Shown piece after piece: positions 43,201 through 52,798 of a stretch of DNA of 64,000 bases. Source of the DNA: Gloeotrichia echinulata CP02 (GTDB taxonomy: Bacteria; Cyanobacteriota; Cyanobacteriia; Cyanobacteriales; Nostocaceae). A program made the translations under genes and the position numbers. The notes beneath the pieces are model-generated. The model had not been told where the DNA came from and made no database searches. It saw only the letters and a program-made list of their open reading frames with translations. Numbering within the stretch: position 1 is the first letter of the stretch; every line of letters starts with the position of its first letter. The DNA is taken from contig CP051187.1 in assembly GCA_038087035.1 (NCBI GenBank), forward strand, positions 4,903,001 to 4,967,000. Direction: 5' to 3'.

Positions 43201-43247
43201 ATTGTAAATATTCTTAGGGACTTCCAGAAATTAAATTATCCACAGTA

Positions 43248-43353
43248 GTAGTCTGTCAATTTTGTTTTGAGGGATTTTTGGTAGTGTGAGCGTCTCGCTC
43301 ACGCGGGCAAGATGCCCGCACTACAGTCCATCATTTTTATCTTGACAGAGTAG
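43248..43353. mobile_element. 106-bp TA mini-element
   Basis: Ends GTAGTCTGTCAA and TTGACAGAGTAG, TA on both sides (43246-43247, 43354-43355). It is in reverse orientation relative to 4199-4304. A GGTGCGTCAG...CTGACGCACC hairpin (about 43358-43414) follows. Confidence 0.75.
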
Positions 43354-43590
43354 TAGGGTGCGTCAGTACAAATAATTTCTAGCTATGTCAAAAGTTTCTC
43401 GCTCTGACGCACCATACAGATTGTATATTTTTTTATACAGTAGGGTACATCAGTACAAATAATTTCTAGGGCACAACAATCCCTGTCATTCCCAGGTTGA
43501 CGGAGTATAACCTGTTAGTGTTATAACGGCATCAGTGATGGATGCAAAATGGCGGACACCGATTAAAGACGAATGAGTGACACTTGGCTT

Positions 43591-43685
43591 TACAGCAATT
43601 TTCATTCATTTGAACCACAGATCTTCGTAGGGGCGCAAGGCCTTGCGCCCCAAAAGCGTGGTCTATTTACCTGAAAATGGCTGTA
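43591..43685. mobile_element. 95-bp palindromic element
   Basis: The ends are TACAGCAATTTTCA and TGAAAATGGCTGTA, and the core is GGGGCGCAAGGCCTTGCGCCC. It is nearly identical to 63793-63887. Confidence 0.8.
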
Positions 43686-43796
43686 AGGTAGGGGATCTAC
43701 GCCTTGCGTCTCTAGTCACCAAGGCTAAAAGCAGGGCATAATTGATAAGCAAATGCCAGCAGTGCTGAACATTTTTAAGCGGGCGGGTTAAGAGTA

Positions 43797-45335
43797 ATGA
43801 ATGAATCTGACACCTCAAACAACGGGGCTTTTATTGAATCCGTAAATTCTGCTAATTCGCCACAACCGGAGCAGGGAACCTCTCCTTTTGACTCAGTTGT
43901 GCCTTATAAAAATGTGGGAATTACGAATTTACCACTCCTGGTGCCAGCAAAAGACGAACCGCCTCAAACCGCAGTTCCAGAGTTATCAGGCTCCACAACT
44001 CAGCAGGACTGGGTTGCAGAGCCTGATAGTGAAAAACAAGCACTGATTAACTCTGAATTTCAGAAGCTGCTTTTATTGAATGAAGAATTACAGGCTGCAA
44101 ATAATCACTTGTATGAACAAGTCGAGCAGTTAAAAGGTGATTTAAGCGAGTCAGAAAAAGCATTGCAGTGGCAGAAAAAACGCTCTGGCGTCACTGAGTC
44201 CATGCTCAACCAACAAACTCAGGAAGTTGCCGCCGCCCAAGAACAGATACAGTCTCTGTTTCAACAATTAGAAACTGCTGTCCAAACGGTTCAACGCCAA
44301 GAAATTTCCATAGATAATTATAAAGCACAATTACAAATTAGTCAACAACGCCTTGCCCAATTAGAGCGGGAATGTGCGCTGTTGCAAACTAACTATAGTG
44401 AACAGTCTCAACAGCTATTACAATCAGAAACCGCTTGTCGAGAGTTACGTACTAGGCTGATGCGACAACAACGCCAGACCTTGCAATTTAAAGCAGCGCT
44501 GGAAAAGTGCTTGGAGACACCGGTCCCCAGTGATGACAATTTCAACGATACAGCAAATTCTGCCCAGAACGTCGCCAGCAAGCAAACAAGATTTTCCAAA
44601 AAAGCTCGGTCTTTGTTTCCCAACGCCCAGCCCATCAAGCCTTGGTCAGTAGAATCAGATGATTTAACTGATAATTTAGATCAATCCCACACGCCATCTT
44701 CAATATCAGATCCATACACCAGTTATCACCCTGTTTCTGAACCATCATCTCCTTGGGACTGGTCAGATCAAGCAGACACAGCAGCACCAGCACAATCAGA
44801 CCCCTCGTCAGAAATCGATGATTCCCCAATTATCGCCTCAGAAGTTTCAGCTTCCGGTTCATCAAATATTAACGAGCAACTCAATAGTCTCATCCAAATG
44901 TTTTTCGCTTCCCAATCTCCATCTGCATCACCACCAGCAACTACTGATGCTCAACCTATCTGGGACACTTTAGCCACAACCCTAGGAGATAATGAACAAG
45001 CCGAAACTGAACCAGAAGTAGAATTAGCAGCAGAAATTCATCCAGCCATCAACACCTTTAGTTCCTCAGTGCAAGATTATCCAGTAACAGTAAATGAAAG
45101 TTCAGACGTTTCATATACTACGGTAGTCACCGAAGCGACTGCATCTGTAGAAAATGAAGATTATTGGTCAGAGATATCACAATTAACCGAAGTTGAATTA
45201 CAACCCACAGATTTAACCCAAGATACCGACACAAAATCCCCCTCACCAGTAGTTTATCCCCAACGTCCACCCAAAGGGCGCAAGTCATTAGCATCTGTGG
45301 AACTTCCAAATTTTCGGCACAATACTGCTACATAA
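43797..45335 (+). CDS. coiled-coil acidic protein of unknown function
   Basis: The 512-residue protein has no membrane segment. Residues about 75-225 form a long coiled coil (EFQKLLLLNEELQAANNHLY, then repeated Q/E/L heptads). The C-terminal half (about 240-500) is Ser/Thr/Asp/Glu-rich and probably disordered, ending in a basic KGRKSLASVELPNF tail. Similar conserved cyanobacterial proteins exist, but I do not recognise a function. A scaffold or cytoskeletal role is possible on architecture alone. Confidence 0.7.
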   Translation: MNESDTSNNGAFIESVNSANSPQPEQGTSPFDSVVPYKNVGITNLPLLVPAKDEPPQTAVPELSGSTTQQDWVAEPDSEKQALINSEFQKLLLLNEELQAANNHLYEQVEQLKGDLSESEKALQWQKKRSGVTESMLNQQTQEVAAAQEQIQSLFQQLETAVQTVQRQEISIDNYKAQLQISQQRLAQLERECALLQTNYSEQSQQLLQSETACRELRTRLMRQQRQTLQFKAALEKCLETPVPSDDNFNDTANSAQNVASKQTRFSKKARSLFPNAQPIKPWSVESDDLTDNLDQSHTPSSISDPYTSYHPVSEPSSPWDWSDQADTAAPAQSDPSSEIDDSPIIASEVSASGSSNINEQLNSLIQMFFASQSPSASPPATTDAQPIWDTLATTLGDNEQAETEPEVELAAEIHPAINTFSSSVQDYPVTVNESSDVSYTTVVTEATASVENEDYWSEISQLTEVELQPTDLTQDTDTKSPSPVVYPQRPPKGRKSLASVELPNFRHNTAT

Positions 45336-45559
45336 AATCTGGAGCAAACCAGACATTACTTGACGTTTCAACGTAGAGACCCGCAGCATGAATACTTATA
45401 TTTTATGTATAAAATAATTTTAATATTTTGCTAATCATTTATCTTAACGGAAGCAAATTGGCTTATTACAAGGAATATTTTTGTAAAACGTGAATCAGTA
45501 TACGTACAATTACGGAAAAATAATCTAGAATATCAATGTCACATAAACTACGCCAAAGA

Positions 45560-45970
45560 AAAATCTAACTCTTATTGAGAGTGACTGCCAAGGTTTTTTG
45601 AATCGATCTGACAAACAACAGGGTGCGGAAAAGTCACTCCCGACAAGAAGCTAGCTAAATCCATGACACTGAGCAACGACAGACAATGCCCTGCCTGTTG
45701 CCACTATTTTACCAAAAAGCCGTCCTTCTAGGACGGCGGCTCTAGACCCAGTTTTTTGGTAAGGATAAAAATAGCCAGCCCTCCCAAGGGGTAAGGAGTC
45801 AGTTGCTGATACTAAAAAAGACAACTGGCCAGGTTTGTAATGATTTTTTGGTAGTGAGGACTTTAGTCTTGATTACCAAACATTCAAAGTTGACTTGCTA
45901 GACAAATGTGACGTACTCCACACACTCCCGATTAGTGGCTTTTTCAAGCCCACGCCTAAAGGCGTGGGGT
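45560..45970. other. hairpin-rich gene-free segment, possible IS200/IS605 right-end relic
   Basis: Three strong hairpins follow each other: GCCGTCCTTCTAGGACGGC (about 45719-45737, nested in ACCAAAAA...TTTTTTGGT), TGAGGACTTTAGTCTTGA (about 45857-45874) and CCCACGCCTAAAGGCGTGGG (about 45949-45968). The last resembles subterminal hairpins seen at right ends of IS200/IS605-type elements in cyanobacteria. No tnpA or tnpB frame is present. The call is tentative. Confidence 0.35.
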
Positions 45971-46075
45971 TTCTGACACTTTGATCTAGCGCTTGTACGG
46001 GAATAAAAGATTACGCTGTCCATTTTCCAGTCTCATTTTAACCTATTTCAGTAACTTTTGCAGGAGTAATTACTC

Positions 46076-47971
46076 ATGTTAATAAACGGTACTTCTGGTA
46101 ATGACAACCTCATCGGTAGTTCTGGTAATGACACCATAAATGGTGATGACGGGAATGACAACCTCAGCGGTGGCGCTGGCGATGACAGCCTTGTTGGTGG
46201 TGCGGGAAATGATAACCTCAACGGTGGTACTGGTAATGATACCCTCAAGGGTGGTGCGGGTAATGATGTCTATACAGTTGATAGTGTTGACGATTCCATT
46301 GATGAAGGCGCAGACGAGGGAATTGATAGCGTAATTTCCTCTGTTACTTGGACATTGGGTGCCAACGTAGAAAACCTCAACCTAACTGGTACAACCGCCA
46401 TCAACGGTACAGGTAACAGCCTCAATAACAACATTACTGGTAACTCTGCCAACAACACCCTTGATGGTGATGACGGGAATGACAACCTCAGCGGTGGCGC
46501 TGGCGATGACAGCCTTGTTGGTGGTGCGGGAAATGATAACCTCAACGGTGGTACTGGTAATGATACCCTCAAGGGTGGTGCGGGTAATGATGTCTATACA
46601 GTTGATAGTGTTGGCGATTCCATTGATGAAGGCGCAGACGAGGGAATTGATAGCGTAATTTCCTCTGTTACTTTGACATTGGCTGACAACGTAGAAAACC
46701 TCACCCTAACTGGTACAACCGCCATCAACGGTACAGGTAACAGCGGCAATAACAACATTACTGGTAACTCTATCAACAACACCCTCACTGGTGGTGACGG
46801 GAATGACAACCTCAGCGGTGGCGGTGGCGATGACAGCCTTGTTGGTGGTGCGGGAAATGATAACCTCAACGGTGGTACTGGTAATGATACCCTCAAGGGT
46901 GGTGCGGGTAATGATGTCTATACAGTTGATAGTGTTGGCGATTCCATTGATGAAGGCGCAGACGAGGGAATTGATAGCGTAATTTCCTCTGTTACTTTGA
47001 CATTGGCTGACAACGTAGAAAACCTCACCCTAACTGGTACAACCGCCATCAACGGTACAGGTAACAGCCTCAATAACAACATTACTGGTAACTCTGCCAA
47101 CAACACCCTTGATGGTGATGACGGGAATGACAACCTCAGCGGTGGCGCTGGCGATGACAGCCTTGTTGGTGGTGCGGGTAATGATAACCTCAACGGTGGT
47201 ACTGGTAATGATACCCTTGATGGTGGTGCGGGTAATGATGTCTATACAGTTGATAGTGTTGACGATTCCATTGATGAAGGCGCAGACGAGGGAATTGATA
47301 GCGTAATTTCCTCTGTTACTTGGACATTGGGTGCCAACGTAGAAAACCTCAACCTAACTGGTACAACCGCCATCAACGGTACAGGTAACAGCCTCAATAA
47401 CAACATTACTGGTAACTCTGCCAACAACACCCTTGATGGTGATGACGGGAATGACAACCTCAGCGGTGGCGCTGGCGATGACAGCCTTGTTGGTGGTGCG
47501 GGTAATGATAACCTCAACGGTGGTACTGGTAATGATACCCTTGATGGTGGTGCGGGTAATGATGTCTATACAGTTGATAGTGTTGGCGATTCCATTGATG
47601 AAGGCGCAAACGAGGGAATTGATAGCGTAATTTCCTCTGTTACTTGGACATTGGGTGCCAACGTAGAAAACCTCAACCTCACTGGTACAACCGCCATCAA
47701 CGGTACAGGTAACAGCCTCAATAACAACATTACTGGTAACTCTGGCAACAACATCCTTGATGGTGGTGCTGGTAATGACAACCTCAGCGGTGGCGCTGGC
47801 GATGACAGCCTTGTTGGTGGTGCGGGAAATGATAACCTCAACGGTGGTACTGGTAATGATACCCTCAAGGGTGGTGCGGGTAATGATGTCTATACAGTTG
47901 ATAGTGTTGGCGATTCCATTGATGAAGGCGCAAACGAGGGAATTGAGGCTCTTGCGTACTTAGCGTGCTAA
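46076..47971 (+). CDS. 5' half of split GGxGxD calcium-binding repeat protein
   Basis: The open part is 631 residues of RTX-like nonapeptides (GGAGNDxLxGG) organised in about six tandem 108-residue (324-bp) units. Each holds a nonapeptide block, VYTVDSVGDSIDEGA, then SVTWTLGANVENL and TGNSLNNNITGN. A good AGGAG ribosome site precedes the ATG. Such repeats fold as Ca2+-binding beta-rolls in secreted or surface proteins. The gene is cut at 47946 by an ISL3-family element, which supplies the last eight residues (ALAYLAC after E624). The rest of the protein continues after the element at 49246. Confidence 0.85.
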   Translation: MLINGTSGNDNLIGSSGNDTINGDDGNDNLSGGAGDDSLVGGAGNDNLNGGTGNDTLKGGAGNDVYTVDSVDDSIDEGADEGIDSVISSVTWTLGANVENLNLTGTTAINGTGNSLNNNITGNSANNTLDGDDGNDNLSGGAGDDSLVGGAGNDNLNGGTGNDTLKGGAGNDVYTVDSVGDSIDEGADEGIDSVISSVTLTLADNVENLTLTGTTAINGTGNSGNNNITGNSINNTLTGGDGNDNLSGGGGDDSLVGGAGNDNLNGGTGNDTLKGGAGNDVYTVDSVGDSIDEGADEGIDSVISSVTLTLADNVENLTLTGTTAINGTGNSLNNNITGNSANNTLDGDDGNDNLSGGAGDDSLVGGAGNDNLNGGTGNDTLDGGAGNDVYTVDSVDDSIDEGADEGIDSVISSVTWTLGANVENLNLTGTTAINGTGNSLNNNITGNSANNTLDGDDGNDNLSGGAGDDSLVGGAGNDNLNGGTGNDTLDGGAGNDVYTVDSVGDSIDEGANEGIDSVISSVTWTLGANVENLNLTGTTAINGTGNSLNNNITGNSGNNILDGGAGNDNLSGGAGDDSLVGGAGNDNLNGGTGNDTLKGGAGNDVYTVDSVGDSIDEGANEGIEALAYLAC

Positions 47972-49243
47972 ATTGATAGGATAATGCCAAGAAAGTAAAG
48001 CTCTAATCTCAAAATTACGAAAGTTTCTAAATCCAAATCCACTTCGCTTTATTAACTTCAGTTTATTATTTATTCCTTCTACTACTCCACTGGTAGTCCT
48101 TCGTTCAAAATATCCGACTATTTCTCCAAACCACCGTTTAATTGTCTGCACACTTCTTTGATAATATGGTTCAGCTTTTTTTAACCAATTGATTAATTCT
48201 AGCGTTCCCGTTACCACATTTTTATTGTCTTCAAATAAATTGTGAAAATCTTCTTTTAATGAATGCATTCTAGCTATTAAAGGAGAAGCTTGTTTAATTC
48301 TATTTAATTTATCTTTTTGCTTTTCGGTGAGCTTATTCTCGGCTTTTAGAATTGTAAATTTATTTCCTTTTAAACTTTCAAATACTTTTTTTCTTTCCGG
48401 GGCATTTAACTCAGATGCTATTTTCTTTTCTGCTATCCTAGCTCGATTTAATTCTTCATGTACTAATTTAGTAACATGGAACCTATCTACCGTTACAAGG
48501 GCGTTTGGACAAATCTTCTCAATTAAAGATTTATAATTGCCTGTCATATCAATACTTACTTCTTCTATTTGTGACAAAACTTTTTCTCCCCACATTCTCA
48601 TGGTTTTTTTGATTTCAATTTGTTTTCTTTCTTTTACTAAACCTATCAATTTACCTGAATCTATATCTACTAGCACGACAATAAATTTTCCTTGTCCTTT
48701 GACCAAACTAATTTCATCTATTCCTAATCTTCTTAAATCTTTGACATCTATTGGCATCACATTTTTAGCTACATCTTCAAGCATTGATATGACTTCTTCA
48801 TTAGTTAGTCCATTATTTCTTGCCACATTACTTACATTACTATTAATCACTTGTTTGATAATATATTCCGCATATCGGTATGTATACCTCTTTCTTGCTC
48901 CTAGAAAATCTAGCTTTTCATTAAATGTTTTTCGGCATTTTTTACACTTGAATCTTCGTCTATTGACATTCAGTATTACTTCAAAATCCCCCATCGGTAA
49001 ATCTTTCACTAAACATTTTTGATTTTGATGTAAATGTCTTGAGTTTTGACCACAGTGTGGGCACGATGCACTTTTCGCTTTTTTACCTACTGATAGAATT
49101 AGGACTTGACCCTCTTGTAGGCTTGATTCTACTAATACTTCAGGCAAATTTAGGAGTTGAGTCATTATTCGTTTCATAATTTATTTTATTAAACATTATT
49201 AAAAAATATCTTAACATTTTAGCACGCTAAGTACCCAAGAACC
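47947..49243 (-). mobile_element. ISL3-family insertion sequence, 1297 bp
   Basis: The element is bounded by 26-bp inverted repeats (GGCTCTTGCGTACTTAGCGT... and GGTTCTTGGGTACTTAGCGT..., two mismatches) and carries one transposase gene on the minus strand. It lies inside the calcium-binding repeat gene. The outside 8-mers (GGAATTGA and GCGAGGGA) differ, so the 8-bp duplication typical of ISL3 is absent. Its termini match those of the 196-bp mini-elements in this window. Confidence 0.88.
47960..49177 (-). CDS. ISL3-family transposase
   Basis: The 405-residue DDE transposase has an N-terminal zinc finger (CPHCGQNSRHLHQ; CKKCRKTF, about residues 39-86). A helix-turn-helix-like region precedes the catalytic core: IDEISLVKGQGKFIVVLVD (first Asp, about 150-168), SIDMTGNYKSLI with VTVDRFHV (second, about 220-250) and SGVVEGINNKLKLIKRSGFG (Glu, about 365-384). 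This is the ISL3 layout. The frame is intact and of normal length, so the element could be active. The gene almost fills the element. Confidence 0.92.
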   Translation of the reverse strand: MKRIMTQLLNLPEVLVESSLQEGQVLILSVGKKAKSASCPHCGQNSRHLHQNQKCLVKDLPMGDFEVILNVNRRRFKCKKCRKTFNEKLDFLGARKRYTYRYAEYIIKQVINSNVSNVARNNGLTNEEVISMLEDVAKNVMPIDVKDLRRLGIDEISLVKGQGKFIVVLVDIDSGKLIGLVKERKQIEIKKTMRMWGEKVLSQIEEVSIDMTGNYKSLIEKICPNALVTVDRFHVTKLVHEELNRARIAEKKIASELNAPERKKVFESLKGNKFTILKAENKLTEKQKDKLNRIKQASPLIARMHSLKEDFHNLFEDNKNVVTGTLELINWLKKAEPYYQRSVQTIKRWFGEIVGYFERRTTSGVVEGINNKLKLIKRSGFGFRNFRNFEIRALLSWHYPINLAR

Positions 49244-49245
49244 GC

Positions 49246-51024
49246 GAGGGAACAGATACCGTAAATTCTTCTGTTACTTGGACATTGGGTGCCAACCTGG
49301 AAAACCTCACCCTCAGTGGTACAGCCAACATCAACGGTACAGGTAACAGCGGCAATAACAATATTACTGGTAACTCTGGCAACAACACCCTTGATGGTGG
49401 TGCTGGTGATGACACCCTCACTGGTGGTGCTGGCGATGACACTTATATCGTTGACAGTCTGAGCGATACCATTGTTGAGAACGCCAGCGAGGGAACAGAT
49501 ACCGTAAATTCTTCTGTTACTTGGACATTGGGTGCCAACCTGGAAAACCTCACCCTCACTGGTACAGACGCCATCAACGGTACAGGTAACAGCGGCAATA
49601 ACAATATTACTGGTAACTCTGGCAACAACATCCTTGATGGTGGTGGTGGTGATGACACCCTCACTGGTGGTGCTGGCGATGACACTTATATCGTTGACAG
49701 TCTGAGCGATACCATTGTTGAGAACGCCAGCGAGGGAACAGATACCGTAAATTCTTCTGTTACTTGGACATTGGGTGCCAACCTGGAAAACCTCACCCTC
49801 AGTGGTACAGCCAACATCAACGGTACAGGTAACAGCGGCAATAACAATATTACTGGTAACTCTGGTAACAACACCCTTGATGGTGGTGCTGGTAATGACA
49901 CCCTCACTGGTGGTGCTGGCGATGACAGCTATATCGTTGACAGTCTGAGCGATAACATTGTCGAGAACGCAAACGAGGGAACTGATACCGTAAATTCTTC
50001 TGTTACTTGGGCATTGGGTGCCGACCTGGAAAACCTCACCCTCACTGGTACAAATGCCATCAACGGTACAGGTAACGGCCTCAATAACAACATTACTGGT
50101 AACTCTGGCAACAACATCCTTGATGGTGGTGTTGGTAATGACAGCCTAATTGGTGGTGATGGCGATGACAACCTCACTGGTGGCGCTGGTAATGACAGCC
50201 TAATTGGTGGTGATGGCGATGACAACCTCGGTGGTGGTGCCGATAATGACATTCTCAGTGGTGGTGTTGGTAATGACAATTTGAATGGTGATGCTGGTGA
50301 TGACAGTCTCAGTGGTGATGATGGCGATGACAACCTCAATGGTGGCGATGGTAATGACAGCCTAATTGGTGGTGCTGGTGATGACACCCTCAATGGTAAT
50401 GCTGGTAATGACAGCCTAATTGGTGGTGATGGCCATGACAACCTCAATGGTAATGCTGGTAATGACACCCTAGCTGGTGGTGCTGGCAGTAACGTCTTGA
50501 TTGGTGGTACTGGTGACGATACCTACATTATTGATAGTGCTGATGATTTAATTTCGGAGTCCTCAACCGGGGGAACTGATACCATAATTTCTTCTGTTGA
50601 TTGGCAATTGTTTACCAACGTGGAAAACCTCACCCTCACTGATACAGCCATCAACGGTATAGGTAACGGCGGCAATAACATCATTATTGGTAACGCTAAT
50701 GACAACACTCTCCGTGGTGGTGCTGGTAGTGATACCCTCACTGGTGGTCTTGGTAATGATGTGTTTGTCTTCTCTAACGTAAGTGAAGCTGGTGATAACA
50801 TCACTGACTTTAGTGTTATCGATGACAAGTTGCGGCTAACTGGTGTATTCCCAAGCCCTTCTCCATTTACTGATTTTCAGAATGCGAAAGATCTCGGTTA
50901 TCTAATACTAACTGGTAATCAAGTTCAGGTTGACATTGATGGTAGTGGACCAGGTACTGCTATTACTCTAGCTACTTTAAATGTCAGTGCTACTCTCTTA
51001 ACCTCCACTAACTTCGTGTTCTAA
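49246..51024 (+). pseudogene. 3' half of split GGxGxD calcium-binding repeat protein
   Basis: The frame resumes after the insertion with 81-residue (243-bp) units (DDTYIVDSLSDTIVENASEG, then TLGANLENLTL). It passes through a dense run of GGxGNDSLxGG nonapeptides (about 50130-50480) and ends in a typical RTX-associated C-terminal domain (NDVFVFSNVSEAGDNITDF, IDDKLRLTG). Such a C-terminal domain in this family often accompanies type I secretion. It has no start of its own; a TTG at 49285 could only give a leaderless fragment. Simple excision of the IS would leave the two halves out of frame by one base. Confidence 0.8.
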
Positions 51025-51033
51025 TTTCGATTT

Positions 51034-51058
51034 AGAGACGACCTATTGGGTCGTCTCT
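51034..51058 (+). terminator. hairpin terminator, first of a tandem pair
   Basis: A 10-bp perfect stem, AGAGACGACC/GGTCGTCTCT with loop TATTG, begins nine bases after the stop of the calcium-binding repeat gene. It is followed by ATTTA rather than a full U-run. Confidence 0.6.
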
Positions 51059-51076
51059 ATTTACGATTTTCCATTT

Positions 51077-51101
51077 AGAGACGACCTATTGGGTCGTCTC
51101 T
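51077..51101 (+). terminator. hairpin terminator, second identical copy
   Basis: An exact second copy of the preceding 25-base hairpin lies 43 bases later. It sits 23 bases before the glycosyltransferase start codon. Confidence 0.55.
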
Positions 51102-51124
51102 ATTTACAATATCCAAAAATTATC

Positions 51125-52798
51125 ATGAATATTACATCCGCAATTTTCTACAAACGAGATGGTTACGATACACAAGACAAAAGATTATTAGGTCGTCAAT
51201 CGGCGGGTGAGGGATTTCTCAAAGCTTTGATACAGTATGGTAAAGCTGATTCTATCTACTGCTATACAGATACCCGTTCTGAATTTATAGAATTTTGCCA
51301 ACGTATTCAACCTTGGATACAAGGAACTCGTCAAGGAATATGGATTCCCAAGGATAATCCCACTAGCCTTTCATTACCAGGGACACTTTATCATCCAGAT
51401 CCGAGGCTTTCTAAATTAGCATGGCAAAGAAGATTTGTTGACCAAAAGGCATATAGTTTATGTGGTGTTACCCATACCATAGCCAGTATTGGGATTATGG
51501 AATCTATGGGTGATTTATTAATCGCACCTTTGCAATCTTGGGATGCGCTCATCTGCACTTCTCAAGCTGTAAAAACTGCTGTATTACATATTTTAAATAA
51601 TTGGGCTGAATATTTGGCACAACGTACAGGTGGTAAACCAAATATCAATATTCAACTGCCAATTATTCCCCTAGGTGTAGATTTTTCTGCTTTCTCTCAA
51701 GCTACGAACAACACAAATTTTCGTCAAAATATTCGTCAAGCTTTAAATATTCCCCAAGAAGATATAGTAGTTTTATTTGTCGGTCGATTATGTTTTTATG
51801 CTAAAGCGCATCCTGTACCAATGTATATCGCTTTAGAAAAAGCTGCAAAAGCCACAAATCAGAAAATACATCTAATTCAAGCAGGTTGGTTTGAAGATGA
51901 AAGAGAAGCAATAGGCTTTAAAGAAAGTGCTAAAAATTTTTGTCCATCAGTTAACTGTATTTTTGTCGATGGACGTAAACCTGAAATACGCCAAGGAATT
52001 TGGCAGACTGCAGATATTTTTATCTCATTAGTTGATAATATTCAAGAAACTTTTGGATTAACTCCGATTGAAGCGATGGCTTCTGGCTTACCAGTAATTG
52101 TCTCTGATTGGGATGGTTATAAGGAATCAGTGCGTCATGGAGTAGATGGTTTGAGAATTCCCTCGGTTTCTCCTGCTTCTGGTTTGGGATTAAATTTAGC
52201 AGCAGATTATTTAGTAGAAAAAATCAATTACAGTACTTATTTAGCTGAATCTTCAATGGCGACTGCTATAGATATTAACGCCACAACCCAAGCATTAGTC
52301 ACCTTAATTACTAACCCTGAACTGAGAAAAAAAATGGGGGAGAATGGTCAACAAAGGGTAAAAGAAACTTATGATTGGCAAGTGATTATCCCTCAGTATG
52401 AGCAACTGTGGCACAGGCTAGCAGAAATTCGGACATCATCTGTTACATCTGCACCCCTACAACCAAATACTCCACCTTACCCTCTATGTGATGACCCATT
52501 TAGGTTATTTTCCCATTACCCGACTACTCAGTTAAAAGACGATATGTTACTAGGATTAGGTAGCTTAGGTAATTCTGAGGGTTTAGAAGTAATCAACAAG
52601 CATTGGATTACTAATTATGGTGCAGATAAAAGATTATCGCCACAGATTATTCAGGCTATTTTAGAAACTATCAAGGAACAAGGAAAACAAACTGTTACTA
52701 GTATTCGAGAAAATCATCTAGATGTCCTTTCGCCCCAATTAATTTTTACTTTGGTATATCTATTGAAGCTGAATATTTTGCAGATTGAAGAACCATAA
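51125..52798 (+). CDS. glycosyltransferase, family 4-like
   Basis: From the ATG at 51125 the product is 557 residues (the ATG-less upstream extension would include the hairpin). The C-terminal GT-B domain has VLFVGRLCFYAKAHPVPM (about residues 217-234) and the donor-binding ETFGLTPIEAMASGLPVIVSDWDGY signature (about 315-340, EX7E type). The N-terminal half contains an acceptor-domain-like LSKLAWQRRFVDQKAY. The last ~110 residues are an extra helical region I cannot assign. It probably transfers a sugar to a surface polysaccharide or lipid. A short distance after the RTX-type gene may be coincidental. Confidence 0.85.
   Translation: MNITSAIFYKRDGYDTQDKRLLGRQSAGEGFLKALIQYGKADSIYCYTDTRSEFIEFCQRIQPWIQGTRQGIWIPKDNPTSLSLPGTLYHPDPRLSKLAWQRRFVDQKAYSLCGVTHTIASIGIMESMGDLLIAPLQSWDALICTSQAVKTAVLHILNNWAEYLAQRTGGKPNINIQLPIIPLGVDFSAFSQATNNTNFRQNIRQALNIPQEDIVVLFVGRLCFYAKAHPVPMYIALEKAAKATNQKIHLIQAGWFEDEREAIGFKESAKNFCPSVNCIFVDGRKPEIRQGIWQTADIFISLVDNIQETFGLTPIEAMASGLPVIVSDWDGYKESVRHGVDGLRIPSVSPASGLGLNLAADYLVEKINYSTYLAESSMATAIDINATTQALVTLITNPELRKKMGENGQQRVKETYDWQVIIPQYEQLWHRLAEIRTSSVTSAPLQPNTPPYPLCDDPFRLFSHYPTTQLKDDMLLGLGSLGNSEGLEVINKHWITNYGADKRLSPQIIQAILETIKEQGKQTVTSIRENHLDVLSPQLIFTLVYLLKLNILQIEEP

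Noticed and set aside
46140..47963. Small plus and minus frames of 60-100 residues at ~324-bp spacing
   Set aside because: They are shadows of the calcium-binding repeat gene recurring in each tandem unit.
48327..49022. Plus-strand frames of 69 and 161 residues
   Set aside because: They are antisense to the intact ISL3 transposase.
47939..49251. 8-bp target duplication of the ISL3 element
   Set aside because: GGAATTGA and GCGAGGGA differ. Only a 12-bp homologous-repeat similarity with two mismatches is visible.
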